A DNA stretch of 64,000 nt from Oreocharis arfaki (Eukaryota > Chordata > Aves > Passeriformes > Paramythiidae): positions 124,001-188,000 of the forward strand of contig VZRR01010423.1 in the NCBI GenBank assembly GCA_013398015.1, written 5' to 3'. The notes below the pieces were generated by a model. The model was not told where the DNA came from and made no database searches. It worked only from the letters and a program-made list of their open reading frames with translations. Below, piece after piece: positions 1-11,759 of the stretch (the first letter of the stretch is position 1; every line of letters begins with the position of its first letter). Made by a program: the position numbers and the translations under genes.

Positions 1-3000
1 TCTGTGGACCGTCTTAATGACAAATCAGAATTAATAAACCTTGTCCTATTTGTAACAGGAGTAAGTGACATGATCATTTATGCAAGTGTCCGTTTCACAG
101 GAAACTGTTGCCTGCCGTGTTCCAGCAATTATTTGGGTTTCAATGCAGGAGCAACACTGGCTTCGTGTCAGAACTGTGTTAAAGTTGCACTAAATCAACC
201 CAAAGGCAGGTATTCCCCAAAACCAGTGTAATCCCTCCTCTTCCATGGGGCCTGGACAAGAGAGAGAAGAGAATTCTTAAGATAATGTGCTCCCTTTATC
301 ATCTTTACTCAGCTATATGACATCACTGTCACATCATGCATACCCTGAAAGACCCTAAACCTGATACGTGGGATAAAATAGTCACATCACCCCTCTACAG
401 CTATTCCAGAACCTCCTGCTGGCCCAAACTGCTTTTTTAATCAATACAAAACTTTTCAATTTATTGATAGAGAGATGTCCCTGATAGTGGGTCAACAGCC
501 GTGGCCACTCCAGGCTGCCGTGGGGAATCAGTCCTGCTGAGACTCTGTTGTGCCTTATTGAAATTATGAGGTTTCATCTGACCAAATACGGATGTTTACA
601 GTGTAGTTGTCTGTATCTGAGTAAACCACCTGCCAGCCCTCTATAATCCATAAAGAAGAACAGACACTTCTAGGGAGTAATGTATTTCAAAAAGGTCAGA
701 CAAATTACTCTGAAAAACTTTGTATTTTTTCCACCATTTTAAGGCAGCAAGGGATGTCTGGCTGAGAGTGAGGATCAACAACAGATATCTAAATCAAGGC
801 AAAGTGACCCAAACATCTTGGGCAGGAAAGGCCCATCTCCACACACACTCAGACTCTATGCTTGAGGCAGACAGACCCAAGAGAGTTTAAATGCCACACA
901 AACCAGTGGCACAGCCTTTTGTTCCATGTTATGTCCATCCATGCCATGGGCCATTGCTGTTATTTAAGGGAATTGAGCCCACAATATGATGTGTCTGCAG
1001 GTCATTAATGAAGAGAAGTACAAACGCATAGAGCTAAGGGAAGAAGTGATACTGGTTAACACAGAATTATTCCTGTTTATTTCTGGTGGAATTTTTCTTG
1101 TTTAGTTTTGATTTGGGTTTGTTTTGCTCTGTTTTGTTTTTTTTCCTTCCGAATCCTGAAGACCTACAAAACTACCAGCAACTCTTTCAGAGGGACAGAC
1201 TTCCCAAAACTCCCCAAAACTCAGTGCACCCTCTGTGGCTTCCTTGGCTGGGCAGGACCCGCCTTAGAGGTTATTGTCCTCAAACACATTCTCTGGGAGA
1301 GAGACAGGGAGCAGAGCCATAGACATGGAAATGAGGAGAAACTGAAGTAAGAGTAAACAGGTTTAAGTTGTTTACCATACTAGTGGAATCTGGTATAAAG
1401 GTACTTGATGCTTTATCTGTTTTCCTCCATGTTATCAGTCTTAGCTCAGAAAACTGCTGAAGGAAACCAACAGCTCTTTGACTTCCCTGTGTCACCACAT
1501 CCAAAATTAGCAACTTAATTTTGTAGCCCACTCGTAACTGCCACAGCCTGCCTGGGGTCATGGCCCATAATCTGGGAACAGCTGCTAAGGGAAGTGAAAA
1601 GGATGCTAAGGGAAGAAAATGTGGCAGTAAAAATATGTACTGAAAAGGAGAAAAAAATTTGAAGGCAGCAATAAAAATAAATAATGGCAGAACAGCAAAT
1701 TTAAAAGCAGAAGAAAAAAGTAGTCAAATATATACAAAATAGCTTGAGTAAAAACTAAACAGAAAATGTACTCAGTAATAAACCCAAGGGATGGCAAAGA
1801 AAGAAGATAATATAAGCCCAGTTGTAAACTGTTTTAATTTCGGGAATCAATCATAAAAGTACTTACCCGTATAATTAAGAAAAGCCTCCAGAAAACATAA
1901 AAACCACTCTCAGAAACTCTCTAGAGGTGGTACCATAATTAAACAGCAAAGCAGGATGAGGGAAATTTCCTTGAAACAGCTCAAGGTGGCTTATGAAATA
2001 TCAGACTTGAACAAGGATTGTCAACCCATCTGCAGCTCACTCCTGCCCCAGCCTCCCAGGGCAGCTGAACAGATTTATTATCTATATTAAAGCACTGTCC
2101 TTTACAAAAGGAATGATTTTTTTTTCCTTCTTTTTGCAGGAACACGAAGCACTGTCCATTGCAGAGCTACACCATCAGGTCCCGTGCTCAGACTGAGCAT
2201 CCTGGGCTGTGCTGCTGCAGATCGTGGAAATGAGGCAGATCTGAGCTTTGTTAGTGCTCCCACAGGAACAGAAGAATTCCAGGTGCTACAGAAGAGCTGT
2301 GCCTGGATGCCTCTTGGCCAGTGCTGAATTAATTTCCCAGTCAGGATTTAAAACCACTGTACCTGACCACCCTGTCTATACCCAGTCAGCAGGGTTTGCT
2401 GCAGATTTTCTGGTATATCTTGCAAAGATAAGAACTGAGAAACATTCTTTTATCAAGCATTACAACGGAATGAAAACCATGTGTTCCTTTCCTTGTAGAT
2501 TCATTACGGTATTTCACTTACTGTGGAGAAGAGCAGTCCTACCACCGAAATGGATAAAGGGTTTCAGGGATGTCCAGCACAAGAAGTGCTGTGAAATAGG
2601 TACCAGCTGTTGTTTCATTTCTAAGAACTGCAGTGGCAATCAAGAGAGTCCACGCAGATTATTTGTAGCCCTTATCTGCTGGTGAAATTGGAATTAGTGA
2701 AGTTCTGTCATACAAGAGGTAATTAGTTTTACGCTAAGCATGGAGCCAGCAGAAATCCCCCAGTACCTCTAAAGTTTACAGCTCAAAGAAAATCTTTGCA
2801 ATCAATAGGCAGAATAATTCTTCCTATGGCAATCAGTATTAACCAGGCTGTTCTGAAGGAAATACCTGGGTGCTGACAATGGGAACATAATTCAACATGG
2901 TTAAGCACTGAAAAAATTGCATTTGGGCAATAAGCAGTCAAACCACAACCAAGTGCTGGCTAAGTTTAGAACAAAGGCCACGAGTCCAAAAATATTTAAA

Positions 3001-4451
3001 TATGTCAATGGTTTAAACTTGCCCTCAAATGTGAAGTGAAATATGGCAGTTTTGACATTTCTTATTAAAATCACTTAAGAATCAATATTCAGGACATAAC
3101 AATAATCAAATCAAGTTGCTTAAACTGAACTCAAGGGATCCTTCTGCTCTGCAAAGAATCAAAGATTAATTTCTAAGGAACTGAATCAATGCAAAGTAAA
3201 TAGATTCTGATGAGCTGGAGAACGGTAACTTACAGCTACTGCATAGTAGATGAGCTCTGTGATAACAGCACTCCCTGAGCAGACGAAATCTCCACAACCG
3301 CATAATCAGGACTGACAGCACTTGCAAAACATGACCCGTAACTCAGTTTCATTCATTCCTAAAATCAAGGCTAACATAGCTTGGAGAAGCTTTGTGGCAT
3401 GTGATCAGATCAGGTCCAGGTTTGGCACTTTCTGGCCAGCTCTGCAGCCCCACACACCCTGGGGTGGGATTTGTGGCTCCTCAGTGGGCTCCCAGGACAG
3501 GCTGCTTGGCTTTCCTTGTAGAGCAAGAGTTTGCAAGGCACCTGCCCAGTCTTTACTGCTGAATTTCCTCCATACCAGGAAAGAAATGGGAAGTCTTTAG
3601 AGAGTATTCATACTGCTTTACAGGAAGATGCCTTCTAAATCTAACACCCTTGTTACTGAACACAAAGGTACCAGGTATTTGCCATGAAAACCTCAATGTA
3701 GTAACGAATAGCAACTCAGCCCACTTTGATCTCCTACACAAACTTTTTTTTAGGTTTCATCTAGCAGCACAAGGAATCAAAAGATATCTCACTACTTGCA
3801 TTGCCTGATTTGTGAAATTAATTTACCATAAACAACAGATCTGTTGTATATCAACAATGGTTATTAGAGAGAAGGGTGGTTTCTTTTTTTTCCCCACTCC
3901 AGATTAAATCTCTAAGCTATAAATCCCTGGTAGGTGATGTACCCACCTGCTGCCAATCCTGAAACAGTTTTCTCAGGGCAATAATAGTGCATGCATACTT
4001 TTTTTTCTTTCCTAGACGAAGTATGAACTATTCAATTGACTTTTTAGTGATGCTGAAAAATAAATATTATCAGTCCACTCCCACCCTCATATTCAGACTA
4101 GAAAGGAAGAAGCAACTTGTCCCCCAGGCAGAACTATCCATCCTGTTTCATGGCTCACATTCACATGATACATTTTTTCAGCCCAGTCAGTGGAGCTGGA
4201 TGTCAGGAGCAAAGCAGGGAGACGAAATCAGTGCATACTCCTCCCGCCACCCCTTGCCCCCAGCCAAGATCCTCTGCTGTGATTGCCAGCCCAGGGTTTG
4301 TAATTGCTGATCACAACCCCCACGGCAGCCTGCACCAGCCAGGGCAAAGGAGATCACATAAAGGAAAAGTCCTGAGATGGAAAATGAGGGCTGTAGGGAT
4401 CTTGGTGACTCACCGTTATCTCTGAATAGAAGACCTGTGAGGATGATGGTT
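1..4451. other. No supported gene
   Basis: AT-rich unique sequence. A purine-rich stretch lies at 1600-1760. A good acceptor at about 2139 (TTTTTTTTTCCTTCTTTTTGCAG) is followed by 18 open codons to a TGA. At the left edge, 20 open codons end at GTAAGT (62-67). Neither is enough to call a gene. Confidence 0.55.
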
Positions 4452-4738
4452 TCTTGTCCCAGGTGGCAGTGATAGGAAAAGAGGAAATGGCCTCAAATTG
4501 CACCAGGGGAGGTTTAGATTGGAGATTATGAAGGATTTCTTCACTGAAAGGGTTGTCAAGCATTGGAAGAGGATGCCCAGGGAAGTTGTGGAGTCACCAT
4601 CCCTGCAGGCATTTAAAATGCATGTGGCACTTGGGGCCATGGTTGGTGGCAGACACAACAGTGCTGGGTTAATGGTTGAACTTGATGTTCTTAGGGGTCT
4701 GTTCCAACCTAAACAGTTCTGTTATTCTCTGATTCCAA
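4452..4738 (+). mobile_element. CR1 LINE 3' end fragment
   Basis: It matches the avian CR1 3' region in sense orientation: the 'ggaaatggcctcaa' block, 'gcattggaagaggatgcccagggaagttgtggagtcacc', then the tail 'ggtctgttccaacctaaac...' ending in the ATTCT-type repeat. Only the 3' end is present and no reverse transcriptase remains, so it is a 5'-truncated dead copy. Confidence 0.85.
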
Positions 4739-4946
4739 ACTCATCAAGAAATCAGCTCCAGCTACTGTCTCTTTGCAACTCAAATTCTATAAATGTTGCA
4801 AATTGTTAGAGAATATATTATTCAATTAATAAGGAATCAGGATGCTTTGAACGAATATAAACCTTCTGATTTGTTTGGGGTATTTTTAGGAACTTAAGGC
4901 CACAGTTCACATAAAACCTCCTTCTAATATTATCTCTTATTCACAG

Positions 4947-5052
4947 CTGGAAGAACTGACTGTTCACAGATGCAGTGACTTGCCAAAGGCTGCCAATGCA
5001 ACATCCTCAATCCATAGTTCCTGACTACACTTCAGTGAGCTGCAATGTTAAG
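4947..5052 (+). other. Weak candidate non-coding exon
   Basis: The acceptor ATCTCTTATTCACAG and the donor AAG followed by GTAAAT enclose 106 bases. All frames hit stops, so if real it is non-coding or terminal. Offered only because both sites are fair. Confidence 0.12.
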
Positions 5053-6568
5053 GTAAATATCCTTAACTTCACCTGTAATTTACTGACCCTTGATGACATT
5101 TATAAACCAGGAACATTAGGACTAAGACCTCCTCTCCCCTGAAAAAAAATACCAAAATCCAGCAGTCTATTTTAAACAAAATTTGAAATTAAAAACTGTA
5201 CAATAAATATTATGATTATTGCTTCATGACCTTTCATACTTGCTTGCAAAGGAGAACACAAGTCGGAGTGTACCTTGAGCAAATCCCTTCAAGACTTACG
5301 ACCTGCAAGTCTCCCAAAAGCATGACAGGAGATCTTTGCAGAAGTTTCTTTCTGCAGAATGCATTCCTCTGCTTGGCTCTGCTCATGGAGCTGGGACAGC
5401 CATCTCAGCCAAGCTTTGCTCCTGCCAGCTTCAGAAGCCTGATGACATTTCCACTGAAGGGGATCATTAAACTCCCAGCAGCAACTGGAAGAAGCCTCTA
5501 GGAAAACACCAAGGAAAATGAAGCACATGATGAAGAAAATTACCAGAATGAGTTTGTGTCCAAAGAGGACTAGGTTCCAATATGTCCATTTTCCTGCTGT
5601 ACCTACACTTGCTACAAGAGTTTTAAAAAAATGTTCCCAGTTCCTCAGTTACAGTTCAGTGATTTCTGTAGATGCTGTCTCCCCCTTTCCTCACTCCCCA
5701 AGCTTGAGTTCTCAAATTCCAAAACATCTTTGTAACAGCTGGTAGTGCCTAATACAAAGTGAGCAGCGCCCAGTAAGGACCCAGCATTCCTGACTTTAGA
5801 CTCACTCGGCCATGGAAAGACCTGCAGGAATGAGTCTTCTCTTAAGAGGCAGCTTTAAAGACAAAAATGCACAACTACATTTCCTTGCAATGGAAAATAG
5901 AGTTAGGAAGCCTGGAAGGAGATATTTCAGCGTCATAGGAGATAATACATAATTAGAGTTCATGTAAAAATGGGGAATTTGGCATTGCCTGAAGAGCTGA
6001 AATAGCCTAGTACCACCTGTATCATTCAGATGTGGTGGTACAGACAAGATGTTGATATAATGTGACCTTTTTCTTTAAAATTTTGCTCCTTATTATGAGA
6101 AATGGGAAAAATTTAAGAATGGTCTTTAAACAAGAGGAATTGTGATCACCCAGCAGTGATTAATCAAAACAGGTTTTAGAAGAAAGCATTCCAGTATGAC
6201 AAATTGAAATACCCTTTGAAGCCGAGATAACTATGGAACAAATCTCAGAAATATAATTTAGCAAGAAAGCTATCACATGCTGGAAACAAAAGTGTTCTTT
6301 TACTCCTATTATTTTCAGTATCATAATCTCCCGAATCAAAAGCTAGCTCTGGCATGTAGCAAAGATGTTTGCCTTAAAACTGTATGAGATGCCAGAAGAA
6401 GTAAGGAAATACTTCTGTGTCTGTATAGGTGCTAAAGACATGCTCACCCACACATTCTCTGGGTATCTGAGCTCAGAAAAACCTTCCCACAGACCAAAAA
6501 AATTAACTAATCCCTCCACCTCATTCTTCCTCTGTTAGGTCCCCACTGGGGAGCTTTTCTTGCACCGT

Positions 6569-6598
6569 AGTAACATGAGTCAGAGTAACATGAGTCAG
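6569..6598. promoter_or_regulatory. Tandem 15-base repeat with two AP-1 sites
   Basis: The 15-mer AGTAACATGAGTCAG occurs twice back to back. Each copy holds TGAGTCA, the AP-1/TRE consensus, at 6576-6582 and 6591-6597. This places two sites on the same face, about 1.5 helical turns apart. It lies 1.8 kb from the CpG island. Function is inferred only. Confidence 0.3.
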
Positions 6599-8351
6599 AC
6601 AGATACTTCCCCTGCCCTCCATCAGATGTGCTACTCCAACCCGAAGACTTTCCTCATTCATGGCACAGGTCTCACTCAAAATCAAGAGACAATTACTCAA
6701 ATCAGAGAGACTCTTATTTTCTGTTAAAACAAACAAGATTTGGCCCCAAACTGATCGCAGGAGGGAGAGGCACCGTCGTCTGCTGGTTTAAAAGTCCAGT
6801 CCAGACCTGGTTTCCTCCCTTTGCTTTGCAACGTGTTGAGGACAGCCTTTCTGCAAGTTACTTGGAATAATTCTCCACAAAACCAGATGACACTCATCAA
6901 TTGGTGGGCTGCCCATCTCTAAGCTCAGAACTGGACTCTTCTCCCTTTCACCACAAAAGATGCCAAAATATCCAACACTGCCTCTTACTAGCAGCAACAG
7001 AACACAACGCACGTATTGAAGATGCAGAGTGAATCTACAACACATACTCAGGAGTTTCTTCTGTAATAATGTTCTATAAACACTTCATTGATATAAAATC
7101 CATCTTCACGTACTTGATATGTCTAACTGGAAGGTATTCCAGGACACTGTCCCAGCTATCCAGACCATAGTATTTGGATAGTCAGAATAGCAGCATCTTG
7201 ATGGGAAATATGTATGATAGTTGGTAGGATCAAAACTTTAGTTAAAACTACAAACTTCTTACTCCTTAAAAAAACAAACAAACAAAAAAAAGTGATATAG
7301 CTTTTGAAGTGGAATAAACCTTGCAATTGCCTGCCTGACCTATTTGGCAACACCTCTCCCTATTATTTTATCAGTTAGTATCTATACAAACTCCCCCAAA
7401 ACAGATGTCTAACCAGTCTTTCAACAAAGAAAAAAAGAAGATTCAGGCATGCACCTAAAGTAATTCTGGTGAGTAACTGAGCACATAGTAACACAGATAG
7501 ATTTTGCAGGTGCATCTTCCTGAGAATGATCCCATTAGGGTCCACACTGCGCAGATGGGCTGTGTTATTTTACGTTTTTAATCAAAATACATGCAAACAG
7601 GCACAGCACCACGTGCATGCTAATGCTGTGAAGTGTCAGCAGTCACTACACTCTTTTAAGAACTCTAGCTATGTAAAAACACAGAAGAGAAGGAAGATTT
7701 AGGCAGTTTAGACGAAGGCTTAGAGGCTACAACTAAGAGGTGATGCACAGTACATTTGTAATAAATGTGGAGGAAACGTCTTGTTAACACGGCAAGGTAT
7801 TCCCAGATACTGATTTAAACTGCACCGACACAAAGACAATACAAGAAGGTGTCAGGTCTCAGAAATCCCAAGGCATTTATGTTACGAGAACCAACCCTGA
7901 AAACACTGATTATAGTGTAATCTTGACATCTCTCAACCTCCTGTCAATGGCTTCCCTCAATGGGGGCATTACACATCCCTCAGTTGCTGCTTTATCACCT
8001 GCAGTGAACTCTTCTACATCTGCTAATCCCAATCTGAGGGCTGACCAGAACTGATTCAGGTGACAGACTCACCAAGCACACTCTGGTCTGAAAACTTTGA
8101 TGACTAAATGAGAAATAAATAAACCCAGTTTAACAATAATGGAATGCAGTTCCTTCTGGATTCCCTTTGTAAAAGACAGACCCTGTTCCTGCATGTTTGC
8201 ATAGTTAAAAAAATATTAGTCTTCTGAATTTGGTATTCCTGAATTCCTCCCTGCTGGAGGGAAAAAATGAAGAGAAAAAGACATAGCAGAGGTCGTGTTC
8301 AGTAACAGTGCCCCAGGTGCCAGATTTGCAAACCCAACAATATCCTCTTAC

Positions 8352-8545
8352 CTGCAGAGACACAGCACCACCCGAAGTGGTACCTGGAGCCCGGCTCCTG
8401 AGCCGGGTGCGCCCTGCAGAGCTGTCAGCCCGGCGGGGATGGGGTGGTGACGGGCGGGCAGGACAGGAGCGCACAGACAGACACACGGACACGGACTCAC
8501 GGACACACACAGACACACTCCCCAGAGCCCCCCTGCACACACGCG
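8352..8545 (-). other. Candidate first exon leaving the CpG island leftward
   Basis: On the minus strand the CpG-rich sequence ends in CTCTGCAG followed by GTAAGAGG, a near-consensus donor at the edge of the island. The start is unknown and may lie in the gap. An open frame exists through this segment but is biased by CA/GT repeats, so it may be 5' UTR. The rest of such a gene would lie at lower coordinates or outside the window; I could not follow it. Confidence 0.35.
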
Positions 8546-9200
8546 NNNNNNNNNNNNNNNNNNNNNNNNNNNNNNNNNNNNNNNNNNNNNNNNNNNNNNN
8601 NNNNNNNNNNNNNNNNNNNNNNNNNNNNNNNNNNNNNNNNNNNNNNNNNNNNNNNNNNNNNNNNNNNNNNNNNNNNNNNNNNNNNNNNNNNNNNNNNNNN
8701 NNNNNNNNNNNNNNNNNNNNNNNNNNNNNNNNNNNNNNNNNNNGCTGGGGGGGGGGGGAGCCGGGGATGGGGCCGGGACTGACCGGTCCGGGGGTGTGGG
8801 CTGGGGGACACGGGGGGATGGGAGATGTGGGCGATGAGAGAGAGGTTGGAGGAAAGGGGACTGGGGGTGCCGTCCCGAGGGCAGAGAAATGTGTTCCCCG
8901 AAGGGCAGAGAATCGGGGGAGCCGTGTCTCGGCAGTGTGGGGAGGAAACGCCCTGTCTTAGCAAACAGGTGGTTTCTGCTTTTACCTCCTGCCTGAGCTC
9001 AGTGTCTAAATAAAAAGCCCTCAGCTGGGATATTTTTGCTTGAATTTCAGCTCTGACTTGTGAGCTGGAGCCACTGTTCCTTCACCCCTCCTCCAGACAC
9101 ATCGCCGGTCCCCACTGCTGCCGCCTCCCTGCAGCTTCTGCCCCGGCGGAAGAATTCCACGGCTGTCCCTGCTGTCCCATCAGGGCGGGTGTCCACCAGA
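8370..9200. promoter_or_regulatory. CpG island, likely promoter, interrupted by a gap
   Basis: The sequence changes abruptly from AT-rich to GC-rich. About fourteen CpGs occur in 8381-8545. A 198-base gap follows, then a G-rich stretch with more CpGs to about 8960, and a weaker tail to 9.2 kb. Unmethylated CpG islands mark most vertebrate housekeeping and many tissue promoters. No TATA box was seen. The gap probably hides the core. A minus-strand donor at its left edge indicates transcription leftward; candidate plus-strand exons at 10.2 and 11.6 kb would fit rightward transcription too. Confidence 0.65.
8546..8743. other. Assembly gap, 198 N
   Basis: The gap is flanked by CA-rich repeat on the left and a run of G on the right, both hard to sequence. 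It lies inside the CpG island and probably hides part of a first exon or promoter. Confidence 0.99.
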
Positions 9201-9304
9201 GGGAACTGGTGTCTGCCCCAAACGGAGGGTCTCAAAGCAGGCCCAAGGGACATACAATGGATGTCATCAGTGCCCATGCGGGTTTTTTTTAGCATGACTG
9301 TAAA

Positions 9305-9486
9305 CATGTTTTCTCAGGTTGCTCAGAAAAGGGGTGGGTGCCCCATCCCTGGAAGTGTTCAAGGCCAGGTTGGATGGGGCTTGGAGCGACCTGGGATAGT
9401 GGAAGGTGTCCCTGCCAACGGTAGGGGGGTTGGAACTGGATGATCTTTGAGGTGCCTTCCAACCCAAACCGTTCTAATTCTATTAT
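9305..9486 (+). mobile_element. CR1 LINE 3' end fragment
   Basis: Sense-strand CR1 tail, recognisable from 'catccctggaagtgttcaa' through 'ttccaacccaaaccgttct'. It lies at the right edge of the CpG island, which probably limits how far the promoter extends. Confidence 0.88.
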
Positions 9487-10204
9487 AAACATAGTTGTAT
9501 CTAGAGCAGATCAGTGGGTCAGGATCTAGACCAGGTTATAAAGATGTCCCTGTGTGTGCTGTAATTTCCCAGTGCAGGCCTGAGACCTTAAGTGTCAGCA
9601 GGTTTGTGGCAGCTCAGATCCATGAAAGCCCCCACAGCTTTGGAGGCAGATGCCAGGTTTAAATTCTTCTCTTTTTTTTGGTCTGCCTACTACGTGGTAG
9701 CAACAGATTCAGAAAGTCCTTTCTATCGTGTTACAGCTCACCCTCAAGCTGAAGGAGCACTGCTGATACTTGTCCACAAAGTTTTCTCTTTGTGAAGAGA
9801 AATCATTGACCAAATTCAGTTTGCTAAACTTCAGAATTTTCTGAGGAACATGCATTTGTTATTATACATACTTTAGGTTGACATGTGCTTAAATGGAGCA
9901 GATTTCTACCCTGTCAGATAGTTGGAAAGGCAGGTCTCCAGTGTCTTCTCTAATCCCTTTTGCCAGTGACGCGTTATTTTCACTCAGCCCAGTCTCATCC
10001 CTGCTACTGCCAATGAGACAAAGGGTAATTATGTTCTCCTTTGTGTGTTATTAAGACCAATTAATGGCCATCCTGTGCATTTTCAAGAGATGTTTTCATC
10101 TCTCAGTTCCTCCATTCCTGGGCCAGAACACATTCAACTTCTATGTGGGTACAGAAAGACTTTGCTAGTGAAGAATGATCATCATCTTTGCTGCTCCCTT
10201 TCAG

Positions 10205-10395
10205 GTTTCCTGCTACCTCAATACAAGTTAGAGCCTGAGTCACCAAAGCACGTTGCTGTATTTGCTGAATTGGGACTTGAGGCTTGTGTTCATCGTGTGG
10301 CTGTTTACAATTTCTTGAGAAGATTGCATTTTAGGCACAGGTTATTAGACAATCTGTTCAGAGGCGTGAAAGAAAATATCCATGAGTGCAGGAAG
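10205..10395 (+). other. Candidate coding exon, 63 open codons
   Basis: The stretch begins after a strong acceptor (GCTGCTCCCTTTCAG) and ends in AGGAAG followed by GTGAGA, a good donor. The frame (first two bases complete a codon, end in phase 0) is open throughout. It encodes peptides such as HVAVFAELGLEACVHRV and FRHRLLDNLFRGVKENI, which look like a folded helical segment. It lies about 1.2 kb right of the CpG island. No family is recognised. Chance pairs of splice sites around an open frame are expected, so confidence is modest. Confidence 0.28.
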
Positions 10396-10605
10396 GTGAG
10401 AGGTTTCCTGAGGACTCACAGCCTTGCTGACCTCTGCCCAGCTTGTGGAGTGGTTGCATGGTTTATTCACATCTCTGCCATCAGAATCAGCCAGAATCAT
10501 TGGTTTACAAAAAGCAGATGAAATATTTAATGCTGGTTATGCATCTATAAACCTTAGAAGGAATCCTCTGTCTCCAACTGATCCCATTCCAGCTCTCATA
10601 AATTG

Positions 10606-10795
10606 CATCGAAAGGGTGGGCAGGCATTGGATCAAGCTGCTCAAGGACATGGTAGAATCACCATTCCTGCAAGTGTTCAGAAAACCTGGAGGTGTGGTGC
10701 TTATGGACATGGTTTAGTGGTGCATCTGGTGATGCTGGGTTAATGGTTTGACTCAGTTTTAGAGGTCTTTTTCAACTTCAATATTTCTATGAAAA
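10606..10795 (+). mobile_element. CR1 LINE 3' end fragment, diverged
   Basis: A sense CR1 tail of the 'trunc. type with gtggtgcttatggacatggtttagtgg' subfamily, diverged and with small deletions. Confidence 0.75.
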
Positions 10796-11606
10796 GAAAA
10801 AGGAGGGCAGGAGGTTCCTCAACTCTAGTCTGAAGCAGCAAAGCAAAACTTTTCCCATAATAGAGTGCTATGTTTTTTATGCTGACTTTCTGCATAACTT
10901 TTTCTTCAGGCTGCTTCACTTCCCAACCCAGGATTTTATTAAATATCATCTTTACCTGATGTCCAAATGTTAAGCCTGTGGGATGCTGGTGGTTTTCTCC
11001 CTAAAGCTTCACCTTCCCAAGAATATTTTGCCTGAAACAAGTAAAGGATCTCCTCACTGTCACATTAGCTTGATCTGCTGTAAGACATTAAACCAAGTGG
11101 TGTAAAGCAGATGGGTGTTCTACGCAATGAAGAAAAGCTAATATCCTCCCTTGGTCTGTAGCAGTGGCCTGGTTTGTATTTAGATCTTGCAGCAGTTAGT
11201 ATTTCATCTACTGCACATGATAATCATCTGTCAAGGTTCTTATAGCAAGCTCAGTTAAAGTTGTTGCTTCGCTTTACAATGTACCAAGGTGATTAACTGA
11301 AAGAGAACCATTCCTCTTTGCAGGTACTTTGTCTCCAATGAGCTGGAAGAAGCATAAACATGTAGATGGCACTTGAAGCTGCTGTCTTATTAGGATTTCT
11401 CTTGGAAACAGCACTGAATCAGCAGCTCAGAGGATTATGACAAACATCGATGCGCAGATACATAACTCAATTCCTCCACATTTTTCAGTTCTTTCTGTTC
11501 TGATTGTGAGCCTTTGATTTCCATTTTCACCCTGGGGTTAGGAATATAAAAGATGGATCTACTGCATGGAGGAGAAGGTCTGTGTAGCCTGATATCTTAT
11601 CCCCAG

Positions 11607-11759
11607 GAACGGATGGCTCAGCAGGTGCGTAGGAAAACAGTAATCTTTCCACAATGCTTCTCGAGAATGGCGTCTCGGTCTGTGATTGTTGCACGGGGAT
11701 TTCCTCACAAAGACATGGTGTGCGACTTGAACTGCTCACAGTCCTTTCTTCTTCAGTAA
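11607..11759 (+). other. Candidate terminal exon in a CpG-enriched patch
   Basis: A plausible acceptor (ATCTTATCCCCAG) precedes 50 open codons ending in TAA at 11757-11759. It is phase 0 at its start, matching the donor of the 10.2 kb candidate. Seven CpGs cluster between about 11610 and 11725 in CpG-poor surroundings. The opposite strand is also open here (11527-11772), so the coding strand is undecided. No canonical AATAAA was seen close downstream. Confidence 0.2.

Larger units (their letters stand above)
4739..8369. other. No supported gene; upstream flank of the CpG island
   Basis: Apart from the tandem AP-1 repeat at 6.57 kb, the weak exon ending at 5052 and an A-rich patch at 7267-7291, only short chance frames are seen. 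If the CpG island transcribes leftward this would be the first intron. A 31-base segment near 8.08 kb has fair minus-strand splice sites on both sides. Confidence 0.5.

Noticed and set aside
1..67. Twenty open codons from the left edge ending at GTAAGT
   Set aside because: The acceptor is outside the window and the donor context (GGA before GT) is not strong, so it cannot be supported as an exon.
2248..2685. 145-codon open frame on the plus strand after a good acceptor
   Set aside because: The frame does not start at the acceptor, and the frame that does hits a stop after 18 codons. There is no family resemblance.
8308..8964. Long frames running through the 198-base gap
   Set aside because: They are artificial: N bases cannot produce stops, and the flanks are CA and G repeats.
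11323..11353. Good plus-strand acceptor followed by about ten codons and a stop
   Set aside because: The open frame needs two bases from the previous exon, whereas the 10.2 kb candidate ends in phase 0.
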